The position numbers and the translations under genes were made by a program. DNA of 64,000 nucleotides from Eubacteriaceae bacterium (GTDB lineage Bacteria; Bacillota; Clostridia; Lachnospirales; Lachnospiraceae), in the NCBI GenBank assembly GCA_910574015.1, contig CAJSYQ010000013.1, forward strand, positions 1 to 64,000, written 5' to 3'. Below are positions 42,841 through 51,660 of this stretch, piece by piece (position 1 is the first letter of the stretch; each line of letters begins with the position of its first letter). A model generated the notes under the pieces. That model was given only the letters and a program-made list of their open reading frames with translations, searched no databases and had not been told where the DNA came from.

Positions 42841-44019
42841 TTGAATTACAGAACAGACCGGTATGGCAATGAGATATCTATCTTAGGCTATGGCTGTATG
42901 CGCTTTACCCAGACGGCAGGGCGGATCAATAAAGAGAAGGCGGAGAAAGAGATTATGGCTGCCTACCAGGCCGGCGTCAATTATTACGATACCGCTTATG
43001 TATATCCGGGCAGTGAAAAGATTCTGGGAGAGATCGTGGCCAGGAACCAGATTCGGGACAAAATATATATTGCCACCAAGCTCCCCCATTATCTGATAAA
43101 GAATAAGGGAAGCATGGATAAGTATTTTGATGAGCAGCTGTCCCGGCTGCAGACGGATCGCATTGATTATTATCTGATGCATATGCTCACGGATGTCAGG
43201 ACCTGGGAGCGGCTGAAGGGGCTTGGCATCCTGGAATGGCTGGAGAGGAAGAGGGAGAGCGGGGCCATCCGCCAGATAGGCTTTTCCTATCACGGTAATT
43301 CCGATATGTTCTGCCAGTTAGTGGACGCCTATGAATGGGACTTCTGCCAGATCCAGTACAATTATATGGATGAACATTCCCAGGCGGGGCGGACCGGACT
43401 TCACTATGCGCACAAGAAAGGACTTCCAGTGATAATAATGGAGCCGCTGCGGGGCGGCCGTCTGGTGAACCGTCTGCCGGAAGAGGCATATAAGGTAATG
43501 GAAAAATATCCGGTGAGGCATACGCCGGCGCAGTGGGCGTTCCGCTGGCTCTGGAACCAGCCGGAGGTAACCTGTGTTCTGTCCGGCATGAATTCATTGG
43601 AAATGGTGGAGGAAAACACCGTGTCTGCGTCGGAAGCCAGAGCCGGCGAGTTGGGGGAACCAGAGGAGCAAATGCTGTCCCAGGTGGTGGATGCCATCAA
43701 TGCGGGAGTGAAGGTGGGCTGTACGGGCTGCCGTTACTGTATGCCGTGTCCTCAGAATGTAGATATACCGGGGACCTTTGCCGCCTATAACCGTCGGTAT
43801 TCGGAGGGCTGGTTCTCAGCGGAAAAGGAATATCTGATGTGCACGGCACTGAGGAGTACGTCTTCTGCGGCGTCAAACTGTATTGGGTGCGGCAAATGTG
43901 AGCAGCATTGTCCCCAGAATATAGAGATCCGGAAAGAATTGGCGAATGCAAGGAAGAAACTGGAAGGGCCAATCTATAAGATTGGAAGAAAAATAGTAAA
44001 ATGGCTGCGGGCTTATTGA
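42841..44019 (+). CDS. Aldo/keto reductase with C-terminal ferredoxin domain
   Basis: About 392 residues. The N-terminal 270 residues form an aldo/keto reductase barrel: ISILGYGCMRFTQTAG, AGVNYYDTAYVYPGSEK (catalytic Asp and Tyr), KIYIATKLPHYL (Lys), RIDYYLMHML (His). The C-terminal part carries two 4Fe-4S motifs, CTGCRYCMPCPQ and CIGCGKCEQHCPQ. This fused family is common in anaerobes and is thought to move electrons between ferredoxin and organic substrates. TTG at 42841 is chosen because AGGTGA lies five bases upstream; a GTG nine bases earlier overlaps that site. Confidence 0.9.
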   Translation: MNYRTDRYGNEISILGYGCMRFTQTAGRINKEKAEKEIMAAYQAGVNYYDTAYVYPGSEKILGEIVARNQIRDKIYIATKLPHYLIKNKGSMDKYFDEQLSRLQTDRIDYYLMHMLTDVRTWERLKGLGILEWLERKRESGAIRQIGFSYHGNSDMFCQLVDAYEWDFCQIQYNYMDEHSQAGRTGLHYAHKKGLPVIIMEPLRGGRLVNRLPEEAYKVMEKYPVRHTPAQWAFRWLWNQPEVTCVLSGMNSLEMVEENTVSASEARAGELGEPEEQMLSQVVDAINAGVKVGCTGCRYCMPCPQNVDIPGTFAAYNRRYSEGWFSAEKEYLMCTALRSTSSAASNCIGCGKCEQHCPQNIEIRKELANARKKLEGPIYKIGRKIVKWLRAY

Positions 44020-44047
44020 TAACATATATTTTGGACGGAGGTAAGAG

Positions 44048-45751
44048 ATGAAGGCGGATCAGGAATTGAGAAATATATTGAGACAGATTGACCACAAGGG
44101 ATATCTGGCTTACAAACAGCTGAAGGGGGAGTACCATTTCCCGGAGTATACACTTGGAATCGACCACGTGCAGGGAGACCCCTTTGCCTCCCCGTCGAAG
44201 GTGAGTGTCCGCGTGGCGGGAGCACGGGCGGGGTTTGATCAGCATCTGTATGATACGGCGGAGAAGAAGACCGCGCTGGAGGACCATCTCCTGCGGGGGT
44301 TCGCAGGGCAACTCAGGGGTTTTTCCTTTCAGGCAAAGGGATCGGGGAAATCCGGGCTGATGGCAGTGAGCGTACCAGGGCAGGAGATCCTGCCCCGCAC
44401 CGCCTGCCAGATCGATCGAAGGAATGGAGATATCATTCTGCGTATGGAGATTGGATTTCCCGCCAATGGGCGCACGGTGAACAGCCGGGAGCTGGAAAAG
44501 ATGCTCTTTGACTTCCTTCCAGTCTGTGTCAGAAAGTCGCTGTACATGGCAGCGCTGGACGGGGCTAAAGTAAAGAAGGTGGCAGAACTGGCGGAGGATC
44601 AGACTTATATGAGACAGCAGATGGAAGAGCTGGGACTGGTGGCATTTGTGGCAAACGGTTCGGTGCTGCCGAGGGAATCCGGCGTCAGCAGCCGGCCCAT
44701 GAAAGGGGCGGTGGCATTTCAGTCACCGGAGGAACTGGAGATAGAAATGGTACTTCCCAACAGGGGCAGAATGGCGGGTATGGGCATCCGCCGCGGCATA
44801 ACCCTTATTGTGGGCGGCGGTTACCACGGAAAGTCCACACTGCTAAAGGCTCTTGAACTGGGGGTATATAACCATATTGCCGGAGACGGCCGGGAATATG
44901 TGGTGACGGACGGCACGGCGGTGAAGCTCCGGGCAGAGGACGGGCGGAGTGTGAAGAAAAGCGATATTTCCATGTTTATCAACGATCTGCCCAATGGAAA
45001 GGATACGAGACAATTTTCCACGGAGGACGCCAGCGGCTCCACATCCCAGGCGGCAAATGTAGTGGAGGCCATGGAGGCGGGCAGCCGGGTCTTTCTTATC
45101 GACGAGGACACCAGCGCCACAAACTTTATGATCCGGGACGAGCTGATGCAGCGGGTCGTGCACCGGGAGATGGAACCCATCACGCCATTTGTAGAACGGG
45201 TCAGGGAACTGTACGATCAGGAGGGGATCTCTACTGTCCTGGTGGCGGGAAGCTCCGGCAGCTATTTTCATAAGGCGGACTGCATAATCCAGATGAACCG
45301 GTATGAGCCGGTGGAGATCACAGCCTTCGCCAAAAAGGAGGCAGAGGCATTTCCTCTTCCCGCCGGTGATACACCGAAGTCACAGAAGCCGGATTACAGC
45401 CGGATTCCAAGAGGAGACCGCCGGTTTGGCGCGGACGGCAGGGTGAAGATGAAAACTCTTGGCATGGACGGCATCAGCATAAACCGGGATACCATCGACC
45501 TGCGGTATGTGGAACAGCTGGCTGATACGGAACAGCTCACAGCGCTGTCGCAGCTGATGAAATATATGCGGATGCGGGTTTTTGACGGAAAGAAAAATCT
45601 GCGGCAGGCCGTGGAGGAGACCATGCAGGTTCTACAGGACAGAGGCTGGGAGGGGATCTGCGGCGGCGCGGTGCTGCCGGGCAATCTCGCCCTTCCCCGC
45701 CGGCAGGAAGTATTTGCCTGCCTGAACCGCTGGCGGGAGCTGGGTTTCTAA
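44048..45751 (+). CDS. Predicted ATPase of the ABC class (PF09818-type)
   Basis: The 567-residue protein matches the YjdL-independent, stand-alone ABC-class ATPase family. Blocks are LAYKQLKGEYHF...LGIDHVQGDPFASPS, VRVAGARAGF, Walker A GGGYHGKSTLLKALELG, NLPNGKDTRQFSTEDASGST (signature-like) and Walker B RVFLIDEDTSATNFMIRDE, then VLVAGSSGSYFHKADCII. It has no membrane segment. The family is widespread but its role is unknown. GGACGGAGGTAAGAG precedes the ATG. It lies 28 bases after the reductase gene and is closed by a terminator. Confidence 0.88.
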   Translation: MKADQELRNILRQIDHKGYLAYKQLKGEYHFPEYTLGIDHVQGDPFASPSKVSVRVAGARAGFDQHLYDTAEKKTALEDHLLRGFAGQLRGFSFQAKGSGKSGLMAVSVPGQEILPRTACQIDRRNGDIILRMEIGFPANGRTVNSRELEKMLFDFLPVCVRKSLYMAALDGAKVKKVAELAEDQTYMRQQMEELGLVAFVANGSVLPRESGVSSRPMKGAVAFQSPEELEIEMVLPNRGRMAGMGIRRGITLIVGGGYHGKSTLLKALELGVYNHIAGDGREYVVTDGTAVKLRAEDGRSVKKSDISMFINDLPNGKDTRQFSTEDASGSTSQAANVVEAMEAGSRVFLIDEDTSATNFMIRDELMQRVVHREMEPITPFVERVRELYDQEGISTVLVAGSSGSYFHKADCIIQMNRYEPVEITAFAKKEAEAFPLPAGDTPKSQKPDYSRIPRGDRRFGADGRVKMKTLGMDGISINRDTIDLRYVEQLADTEQLTALSQLMKYMRMRVFDGKKNLRQAVEETMQVLQDRGWEGICGGAVLPGNLALPRRQEVFACLNRWRELGF

Positions 45752-45760
45752 ATTAACAGT

Positions 45761-45822
45761 AAGACCTTCTGTATATTTTTTTCATGTTTGGATATGATAT
45801 GGAAAAAACAGGAGGTCTTTTT
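45761..45822 (+). terminator. Rho-independent terminator after the ATPase gene
   Basis: AAGACCTTCTGT (45761-45772) pairs with ACAGGAGGTCTT (45808-45819) with one wobble; the inner T-rich and A-rich parts extend the stem. A run of five T ends at 45822. It separates the ATPase gene from ldh, whose ribosome site lies just beyond. Confidence 0.75.
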
Positions 45823-45845
45823 GGCGCTCCGGGACGGAGGTTCCT

Positions 45846-46805
45846 ATGGATTTATGTGGCGGCACGAATAACAGGAAGGCCGCGGTGATCGGCTGCGGCT
45901 TTGTGGGATCGGCATCGGCATTTGCCCTGATGCAGAGCGGACTCTTTACGGAAATGGTACTCATCGATGTGGACAGGGAGCGGGCAGAAGGAGAGGCGAT
46001 GGATATCAGTCATGGTGTCCCGCTGGCGGAGCCAATGACGATTTATGCGGGAGATTACAGAGACATCGTGGATGCGGCGGTGATCATCATTACGGCAGGG
46101 GCAAACCAGAAACCGGGGGAGACGCGTCTTGATCTTGTGCAAAAAAATGCGAAGATCATGAGATCTATTGTGACACAGATTGCGGAGAAGGGCTGCAGGG
46201 GAATGCTGCTGATCGTCTCCAATCCGGTGGACATACTGACCTATGTGGCACAGAAGGTCAGCGGGCTGCCGGAGAAACGGGTATTTGGATCGGGAACCGT
46301 TCTGGACTCCGCCCGGCTCCGTTATCATCTGGGCAGACATCTGGGGGTGGACAGCCGCAGCGTTCATGCTTTCGTGATCGGGGAACACGGCGACAGCGAG
46401 ATAGCGGCCTGGAGCAGTGCGAATATATCAGGGGTCCCTCTGGACACCTTCTGCGAGATGAGGGGACACTATGATCATGAGGGGAATACCGAGAGCATCG
46501 AGGACCGGGTCCGGGGCAGTGCATATGAGATCATAGCGAAGAAGGACGCCACCTATTACGGGATTGCCATGGTAGTAAAGCGGCTCTGCCAGGCCATTGT
46601 CCGGGATGAAAAATCGGTCTTCCCGGTGTCGAGGCGCATGCATGGCGAGTACGGCGTGGGGGATGTGGTACTGAGCATGCCGGCGATCATCGGGGCAGAC
46701 GGCGTGGAAAATCTGGTGCCCATTTCCCTGAACGAGAAGGAAAAAGCGGGATTGTGCGAATCGGCAGAGACCTTAAGGCAGATCGCAGAGGAACTGGATC
46801 TATAA
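45846..46805 (+). CDS. ldh: L-lactate dehydrogenase
   Basis: The 319-residue enzyme reduces pyruvate to L-lactate with NADH. The N-terminal dinucleotide fold is KAAVIGCGFVGSASAFALM. The substrate loop AGANQKPGETRLDL has Gln, which favours pyruvate over oxaloacetate. Catalytic Asp and Arg are in TVLDSARLRYHLG and catalytic His in VIGEHGDSE. ATG at 45846 follows GGACGGAGGTTCCT. It stands alone between a terminator and the promoter of the Na/Pi transporter. A malate dehydrogenase reading is less likely because of the Gln. Confidence 0.93.
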   Translation: MDLCGGTNNRKAAVIGCGFVGSASAFALMQSGLFTEMVLIDVDRERAEGEAMDISHGVPLAEPMTIYAGDYRDIVDAAVIIITAGANQKPGETRLDLVQKNAKIMRSIVTQIAEKGCRGMLLIVSNPVDILTYVAQKVSGLPEKRVFGSGTVLDSARLRYHLGRHLGVDSRSVHAFVIGEHGDSEIAAWSSANISGVPLDTFCEMRGHYDHEGNTESIEDRVRGSAYEIIAKKDATYYGIAMVVKRLCQAIVRDEKSVFPVSRRMHGEYGVGDVVLSMPAIIGADGVENLVPISLNEKEKAGLCESAETLRQIAEELDL

Positions 46806-46821
46806 AGATTTCATAAAGTTA

Positions 46822-46850
46822 TTGTGCATTTCTCTCAATAATGTTATATT
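46822..46850 (+). promoter_or_regulatory. Sigma-A promoter of the Na/Pi transporter unit
   Basis: TTGTGC (46822-46827), 17 bases, TATATT (46845-46850). The transporter ATG is 70 bases downstream. The same transcript would reach thiW and thiM. Confidence 0.55.
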
Positions 46851-46920
46851 TAAAAATGGGAATTAGCAACTTACATTTTATTACAATTTTCATCAAAATG
46901 CATGAGAGAGGAATTAAACA

Positions 46921-48540
46921 ATGGATATTTGGAATGTAGTCAGCCTGATGGGCGGACTGGCAATGTTCATTTTCGGAATGAACCTGATGAGTGATGGTCT
47001 GAAGCTGGTGGCTGGCTCGTATCTTAAGAAAATTCTGGAGAAGCTCACCCAGAACCGTATTGTCGCCATGATGGTGGGGGCCGGACTGACCGCCCTGATC
47101 CAGAGCTCCAACGCCATGTGCGTCATGGTAGTAGGTTTTGTAAACGCAGGTTTGATGGAACTGGAGAGATCTGTGGGTATTTTGATGGGAGCTAAGATTG
47201 GTACTACCATTACCGGCCAGCTTATCGCCTTTAACATCTCACAGATCGCACCGGTCATTGCCTTTGTTGGGGTGGCCATAACGATGTCTTTTAAAAAACC
47301 TAAGATAAAAAATGTGGGACAGATCATTGCCAGCCTGGGCGTACTTTTTATCGGCCTGGGTACTATGAGCACGGCGATGAAGCCGCTGGCAAATGAAGCC
47401 TGGTTTCAGAATATCCTGCAGCAGTTTTCCAACCCGGTCCTCGGCGTACTGGTGGGTATTATCTTTACTGTGATCATCCAGAGTGCCTCTGCATCGGTGG
47501 GGGTTCTGCAGATGATGGCGGTAAGCGGTGTGATGGGATTCCATCAGGCATTCTTTATCATGCTGGGAATGAATATCGGCGCCAGTGTGGCTCCGGCCCT
47601 GGCATCTCTCAGCGGCCGCAAGGACGCCAAGAGAGTGGCGCTTATCGTTGTCCTGTTCGAAAGTATTGGTATGCTGCTGTTTATGATCGCATCGTCAGTA
47701 TTTCCGGCGCTGCTGGACTGGATCGCATCCACTTCACCGAACAATCCAAGCCGTCAGATTGCCAATGCCAATACCATCTTTAACTTAGTGACGGTGATGG
47801 TTCTTCTCCCCTGTTCTGGATATCTTGTTAAGATGGCCCAGTGGATCATCCGGGGCAAGGACAGGAAAGAGGCGGCAGAGCTGCATTACATAGATGAGTC
47901 CGGCTACCAGTCAGGAACGGTGCTGATCGGTCAGATCGATCAGGAGGTGGGACGGATGTCCGGCCTTGTCCGGAACAATCTGGAGGCTTCCACCAAAGCT
48001 TATTTTGCAGAAAAAGTACTGACCAATGAAGCCTTTGATGAGAATGAGTCCACAGTGGATTTTCTGAATAAAGAGATTACGGCTACGCTGATCCGTACTA
48101 GTGAGATGGGCCTGTCGGCAAAAGAGGCTATGCATGTCGGTAATCTGTACCATATCGTGACGGATCTGGAGAGGATCGGTGATCATGCGGAAAATATGCT
48201 CGGATATGCCAACCAGTTAAAGTCAAATAAACAGAAATTCTCAGGAAAGGCATTGAAGGAACTGAACAATCTGTGTGACTCTGTATACCAGATTTACGAT
48301 CTGGCATGTACATACTTTGCGGAGCCGGACAGGGAGCTGTACAAGGTCATTCATGATCTGGAGGCGGAAATCGACGACAAGGTGGAGAAAATGCGCAACA
48401 GTAATATCAAACGCCTTGCCAAAATGAAATGTGAAGCGAACCAGGGACTGTTTTACAGCGAAATACTGGTAGATCTGGAACGTGTGGCTGACCACTGTCT
48501 GAATATCGCACAGGCCGCAAAGAAATATGCAGTGAGATAG
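46921..48540 (+). CDS. Na+/phosphate symporter family protein with PhoU-like domain
   Basis: The 539-residue protein has two inverted Na/Pi cotransporter repeats in about nine membrane helices, with the QSS motifs ALIQSSNAMCVMVVGF and VIIQSASASVGVLQMM. The C-terminal 190 residues are helical and PhoU-like (HVGNLYHIVTDLERIGDHAENM, ILVDLERVADHCLNIA). The family imports phosphate with sodium or is involved in other anion handling. GAGAGAGGAATTAAAC precedes the ATG. ThiW follows after six bases without a terminator. Confidence 0.9.
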   Translation: MDIWNVVSLMGGLAMFIFGMNLMSDGLKLVAGSYLKKILEKLTQNRIVAMMVGAGLTALIQSSNAMCVMVVGFVNAGLMELERSVGILMGAKIGTTITGQLIAFNISQIAPVIAFVGVAITMSFKKPKIKNVGQIIASLGVLFIGLGTMSTAMKPLANEAWFQNILQQFSNPVLGVLVGIIFTVIIQSASASVGVLQMMAVSGVMGFHQAFFIMLGMNIGASVAPALASLSGRKDAKRVALIVVLFESIGMLLFMIASSVFPALLDWIASTSPNNPSRQIANANTIFNLVTVMVLLPCSGYLVKMAQWIIRGKDRKEAAELHYIDESGYQSGTVLIGQIDQEVGRMSGLVRNNLEASTKAYFAEKVLTNEAFDENESTVDFLNKEITATLIRTSEMGLSAKEAMHVGNLYHIVTDLERIGDHAENMLGYANQLKSNKQKFSGKALKELNNLCDSVYQIYDLACTYFAEPDRELYKVIHDLEAEIDDKVEKMRNSNIKRLAKMKCEANQGLFYSEILVDLERVADHCLNIAQAAKKYAVR

Positions 48541-48546
48541 GGAGCT

Positions 48547-49038
48547 ATGAATATAAAAAAAGTATGTTTTTCGGCATTTATGTCATGTCTGAGTTTTATC
48601 CTGTCGACTTTTGTATCTTTTCCCTTCGTGGTGCCGTTCCAGCACTTCTTCAATGTAATATGCGCTGTGTTGGTGGGACCGTTTTATGGGTTTCTTTCGG
48701 CGTTGCTGACAGGTTGTATGAGGATGCTGCTGACAGGGCGTCCGGTCACGGCCATTATAGGCGCCGTTGTGGGAGCCTTTCTGGCAGGGATTGGTTACCG
48801 GATTTCCCAAAATATGCTGTTAGCAGTGGCAGGAGAGATTCTGGGGACAGGGATTCTTAGTGCTATTGTGAGTTACTATGCCATGTATTATGGATTTGGC
48901 GTTGCTCTGACTTCTCCATTTTATTATATCCCGCTCTTTATGCCGGCCAGTGTGGTGGGGGCACTGCTGGGATATGCGGCGCTTTTGACAATGAAGAGGT
49001 CGGGTTCTCTTGTGAAGCTGCAGGAGATGCTAAAATAG
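48547..49038 (+). CDS. thiW: ThiW-type ECF transporter S component for thiazole precursor
   Basis: The 163-residue membrane protein has five to six hydrophobic helices and the ThiW pattern SFPFVVPFQHFFNVICAVLVG and YGFLSALLTGCMRMLLTGR. ThiW is the substrate-binding part of an energy-coupling-factor importer thought to take up hydroxyethylthiazole. The shared ECF ATPases and T subunit are not in the window. The neighbour thiM, kinase for that thiazole, supports the call. No TPP riboswitch lies ahead of it; the gap to the Na/Pi gene is only six bases. Confidence 0.88.
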   Translation: MNIKKVCFSAFMSCLSFILSTFVSFPFVVPFQHFFNVICAVLVGPFYGFLSALLTGCMRMLLTGRPVTAIIGAVVGAFLAGIGYRISQNMLLAVAGEILGTGILSAIVSYYAMYYGFGVALTSPFYYIPLFMPASVVGALLGYAALLTMKRSGSLVKLQEMLK

Positions 49039-49062
49039 CCGAAGGACAGACGGGGGCGGAAT

Positions 49063-49863
49063 ATGCGACATGAGATAATACAGAGTATCAGAAAGACCTG
49101 TCCAAGAATTCATTCCATTACTAATACGATAACGATTAACGATTGTGCCAACATGATCCTTGCGGCAGGGGGCAGTGCCGTGATGGCGTCGGATCCGCAT
49201 GAGGTTTCGGAGATGACGTCTCTTTGTGACAGTCTCGTCCTGAACCTGGGGGCTGTGGCATCCAGGGAGGCCATGCTCCGGGCGGGGAAGAAAGCGAATT
49301 CACTGAATCATCCCATTGTCCTTGACCCGGTGGCTGCCGGTTCTACTGCGCTGCGCCGCCAGACCAGCCTTCGACTGATGCAGGAGCTGCGTCTGACAGC
49401 GATCCGGGGGAATGCCTCCGAAATCCGTACCCTGTCTCTGCTTTCGGAAAGGGATGGAGGGGAGGGGCTGCAGTCCTTTGTGGATGCAGAGGAATCCCAG
49501 GTGATGCAGAAAACAAACCTGGAACGATGTCTGGAGGATGCGGAGCGGCTGTCAGGAAAGACGGGGGCCATCGTTGTTGTGTCCGGTATTGAGGATCTGG
49601 TGGTGCGGGGTGAACGGCATCGGGTGTTTCAGGGCGGTTCGGCACTGTCTGCCCGGATTACGGGCAGCGGCTGTATGCTGTCGGAACTGATCGGGACCTG
49701 CCTGACACAGCCATTTCCGGAGTGGGATGCCGCCTGCACTGCCGTGGAATGGATGAACCAGGCGGCGGAGCGGGCGGAGGAAAGGACAAGGGAAATCCAG
49801 GGAGGCACTATGACCTACCGGATGTATCTGATTGATGAGATCAGCAGATACGTCATTGCTTAA
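49063..49863 (+). CDS. thiM: Hydroxyethylthiazole kinase
   Basis: The 266-residue kinase phosphorylates 4-methyl-5-(2-hydroxyethyl)thiazole in thiamine salvage. Family blocks are HSITNTITINDCANMILAAGGS, VMASDPHEVSEM, LVLNLGAVASREAML, PIVLDPVAAGSTALRR, IRGNASEIRTL and the catalytic ITGSGCMLSELIGT. GGGGGCGGAAT precedes the ATG. It follows thiW by 24 bases, so uptake and kinase are co-expressed. Neither thiE nor thiD is present here. Its stop overlaps the convergent YczE gene end. Confidence 0.93.
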   Translation: MRHEIIQSIRKTCPRIHSITNTITINDCANMILAAGGSAVMASDPHEVSEMTSLCDSLVLNLGAVASREAMLRAGKKANSLNHPIVLDPVAAGSTALRRQTSLRLMQELRLTAIRGNASEIRTLSLLSERDGGEGLQSFVDAEESQVMQKTNLERCLEDAERLSGKTGAIVVVSGIEDLVVRGERHRVFQGGSALSARITGSGCMLSELIGTCLTQPFPEWDAACTAVEWMNQAAERAEERTREIQGGTMTYRMYLIDEISRYVIA

Positions 49864-50519
49864 TGTCTTGTATTAGCTTTGATCATTTTCTGAAAGAATC
49901 TTCCATACATCCTTGCGATGATTCCAACTACCAGAGCTGCCACAACGGTTCCTTCACGTACTCCTTTCAGATCATGAAACAGGATTAGGGAGATTATGGC
50001 TGCAACGATGGTCATAGAAGCATCAAAACAGACCTTTGTATTGCCAAAATCCGTTTTCCACCGAAGGGTAATTGCCCGGACAAAGGATTCGCCGGGAAGC
50101 ATAATGACATTGGCGAACACTTCAAAATACACACCAAGTGCCAGTATCAGGCATCCGACAAAGAGGAAAAAGACTTTTACCAGATAGATGTCAGGGTGGA
50201 ACCAGTTAAGCAGAATCATGGTCCAGTCAATAAAATATCCGAACAATATGGCGACGATGATCTGCAGTAAATCTGTTTTTTTGAATTCACTTCCCAGAAT
50301 AAAGATTTGAAAAATAACCAGCAGGATATTAAACAGGATTGTGAAATTCCCCAGTGTTAAGGAAAAGCCAAGGCTGAGAACATAGGGAATGCTGGAGATT
50401 GGGGATGTGCCCAGATCTGCTTTTGTAATGACGCTTACGCCAAAAGAGCTGATAAATAGTCCAATAAGGAAAATCAAGTATTTCTTTAGAAGTTCGGTTT
50501 TCATCATTCTTTTTTCCAT
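49860..50519 (-). CDS. YczE/YitT-like integral membrane protein
   Basis: The 219-residue membrane protein has five or six hydrophobic helices and the family start LLKKYLIFLIGLFISSFGVSVITKADLGTSPISS, split here over adjacent segments, with GNFTILFNILLV, GVYFEVFANVIMLPGESFV and FGNTKVCFDASM. YczE-type proteins are thought to be transporters or membrane chaperones; the substrate is not known. It directly follows the MarR gene (stop to start three bases) and is its likely target. Its end overlaps thiM by four bases on the other strand. Confidence 0.85.
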   Translation of the reverse strand: MEKRMMKTELLKKYLIFLIGLFISSFGVSVITKADLGTSPISSIPYVLSLGFSLTLGNFTILFNILLVIFQIFILGSEFKKTDLLQIIVAILFGYFIDWTMILLNWFHPDIYLVKVFFLFVGCLILALGVYFEVFANVIMLPGESFVRAITLRWKTDFGNTKVCFDASMTIVAAIISLILFHDLKGVREGTVVAALVVGIIARMYGRFFQKMIKANTRH

Positions 50520-50522
50520 GTT

Positions 50523-50981
50523 TTAATTATCTCCGTTTTCTGTTCGTGTTGGTTTACATCCAGCATTTTTTATCATATTATCATATAAATGAGAAAGCAT
50601 CAGGATAAGCTGAGACTGTTCTTCCTTTGAAAAGTCCTGCAGGGCAGCTTGCTCTAGTCTGGCAAATTCAATGCTGATCTGGGACTGCATTTCTCTCCCC
50701 TTCTCTGTCATGGAGACATAAAGGGTACGCCGATCCCCTTCCTTCGTGGAACGGGTGATAAGTTCTTTTTTCTCCATCCCGGCCAGTAGAGAGGTCAGTG
50801 TGGCCGGTTCGATATGACAGCCCTTTGCAATTTCCTTTTGGGCTGAACCGTCGTGATCCTGCAGATAATCTAGAACTTTGGGCTGCCCGGTTGTAAGTCC
50901 GAGATTTTTGACATTAGAAAAAAATTGTTTCTGAAAGGTCATATGATTTGCCATTAGAAGATAATGAAGTGATTTTTCCAT
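50523..50981 (-). CDS. MarR family transcriptional regulator
   Basis: The 152-residue protein has a MarR winged helix: LTTGQPKVLDYLQDHDGSAQ, KEIAKGCHIEPATLTSLLAGM, EKKELITRSTKEGDRRTLYV, with N- and C-terminal dimer helices. ATG at 50981 follows GAGGAGTATT. It forms an operon with the YczE-like membrane protein and a tandem repeat in its promoter area (51031-51060) may be its operator. MarR-transporter pairs commonly respond to the compound being exported. Confidence 0.88.
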   Translation of the reverse strand: MEKSLHYLLMANHMTFQKQFFSNVKNLGLTTGQPKVLDYLQDHDGSAQKEIAKGCHIEPATLTSLLAGMEKKELITRSTKEGDRRTLYVSMTEKGREMQSQISIEFARLEQAALQDFSKEEQSQLILMLSHLYDNMIKNAGCKPTRTENGDN

Positions 50982-51030
50982 AATACTCCTCGTCTCTGAT
51001 TCCTTTAGTAAAGTCTTGTTATAACTAAAT

Positions 51031-51060
51031 TTATTTGATATCTAATTATTTGATTTCTAA
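51031..51060. repeat. Tandem 15-bp repeat upstream of MarR-YczE operon
   Basis: TTATTTGATATCTAA (51031-51045) is directly followed by TTATTTGATTTCTAA (51046-51060), identical except for one base. The first unit contains the palindrome TTTGATATCTAA-like core GATATC. The repeat lies 50-80 bases upstream of the MarR start on the minus strand, where a promoter and operator are expected. Confidence 0.65.
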
Positions 51061-51138
51061 ATAAATATAGCATAAGTGATAGAAAAAGTCAAGGAAGAGC
51101 CCAATGGAGCAAGAGATTGACAGAGATAGCATTTCAAA

Positions 51139-51167
51139 TCATAAAAATCCCCCTTGAGGCATAGATT
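51139..51167 (+). promoter_or_regulatory. spoIIID: Sigma-E-like sporulation promoter of spoIIID
   Basis: TCATAAAA (51139-51146) and CATAGATT (51160-51167) are 13 bases apart. They resemble the mother-cell sigma-E consensus (-35 with ATA, -10 CATACANT), with one mismatch in the -10 box. In Bacillus spoIIID is read by sigma-E, so the location fits. No sigma-A promoter is obvious. Confidence 0.45.
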
Positions 51168-51194
51168 GTATAAACACTGTTTCAGGGGGAGAAC

Positions 51195-51476
51195 TTGAAT
51201 CAATATCATATGCATCAGACGCCGATTGAGGAAAGGGCAGTGGCAGTAGCAGAATATATCGTTGCGAATAATGCAACTGTGCGTCAGACAGCGGCCCGGT
51301 TTGGCGTGAGTAAGAGCACCGTACATAAGGACGTGACAGAGCGGCTTCTAAGAATAAATCCTTCTCTTGCCGCGCAGGCAAGGAAAGTGCTGGATGTCAA
51401 TAAATCCGAGCGTCACATACGGGGAGGCCTGGCGACGAAGGATAAATACCTGCGGGAAAAGCAGCACATCAATTAA
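51195..51476 (+). CDS. spoIIID: Sporulation transcriptional regulator SpoIIID
   Basis: The 93-residue protein matches SpoIIID: IEERAVAVAEYIVANNATVR, QTAARFGVSKSTVHKDVTER, LLRINPSLAAQARKVLDVNK and ERHIRGGLATKDKY. It has one helix-turn-helix and a basic C-terminal helix, binds DNA as a monomer and switches genes in the mother cell during spore formation. A TTG start at 51195 follows GGGGGAGAAC. The gene stands alone, with a terminator after it. Its presence indicates the organism makes endospores or descends from one that does. Confidence 0.93.
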   Translation: MNQYHMHQTPIEERAVAVAEYIVANNATVRQTAARFGVSKSTVHKDVTERLLRINPSLAAQARKVLDVNKSERHIRGGLATKDKYLREKQHIN

Positions 51477-51483
51477 AAAAGAG

Positions 51484-51521
51484 CAGTCATTTGGCAGACC
51501 GAACTGCCGGGTGGCTGTTTT
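51484..51521 (+). terminator. Rho-independent terminator after spoIIID
   Basis: CAGTCATTTGGCAG (51484-51497) pairs with CTGCCGGGTGGCTG (51504-51517) through a 14-pair stem with several G-U pairs, followed by TTTT. It begins eight bases after the stop codon. Confidence 0.75.
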
Positions 51522-51660
51522 ATATTGCGGTTTAGCACTACGGTTTCACTTAATATTGTCTTAATCTGTAATACGAGATGGTTTTCTGGGGGATTTTGTG
51601 TTAGAATCAGGGATATGGAAAAGAAGCCGGGAATATGACCGGATAGAAATGGAGAGAAAA

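Noticed and set aside
48541-48546. TPP riboswitch ahead of thiW
   Set aside because: The gap to the transporter gene is six bases, so there is no room for one.
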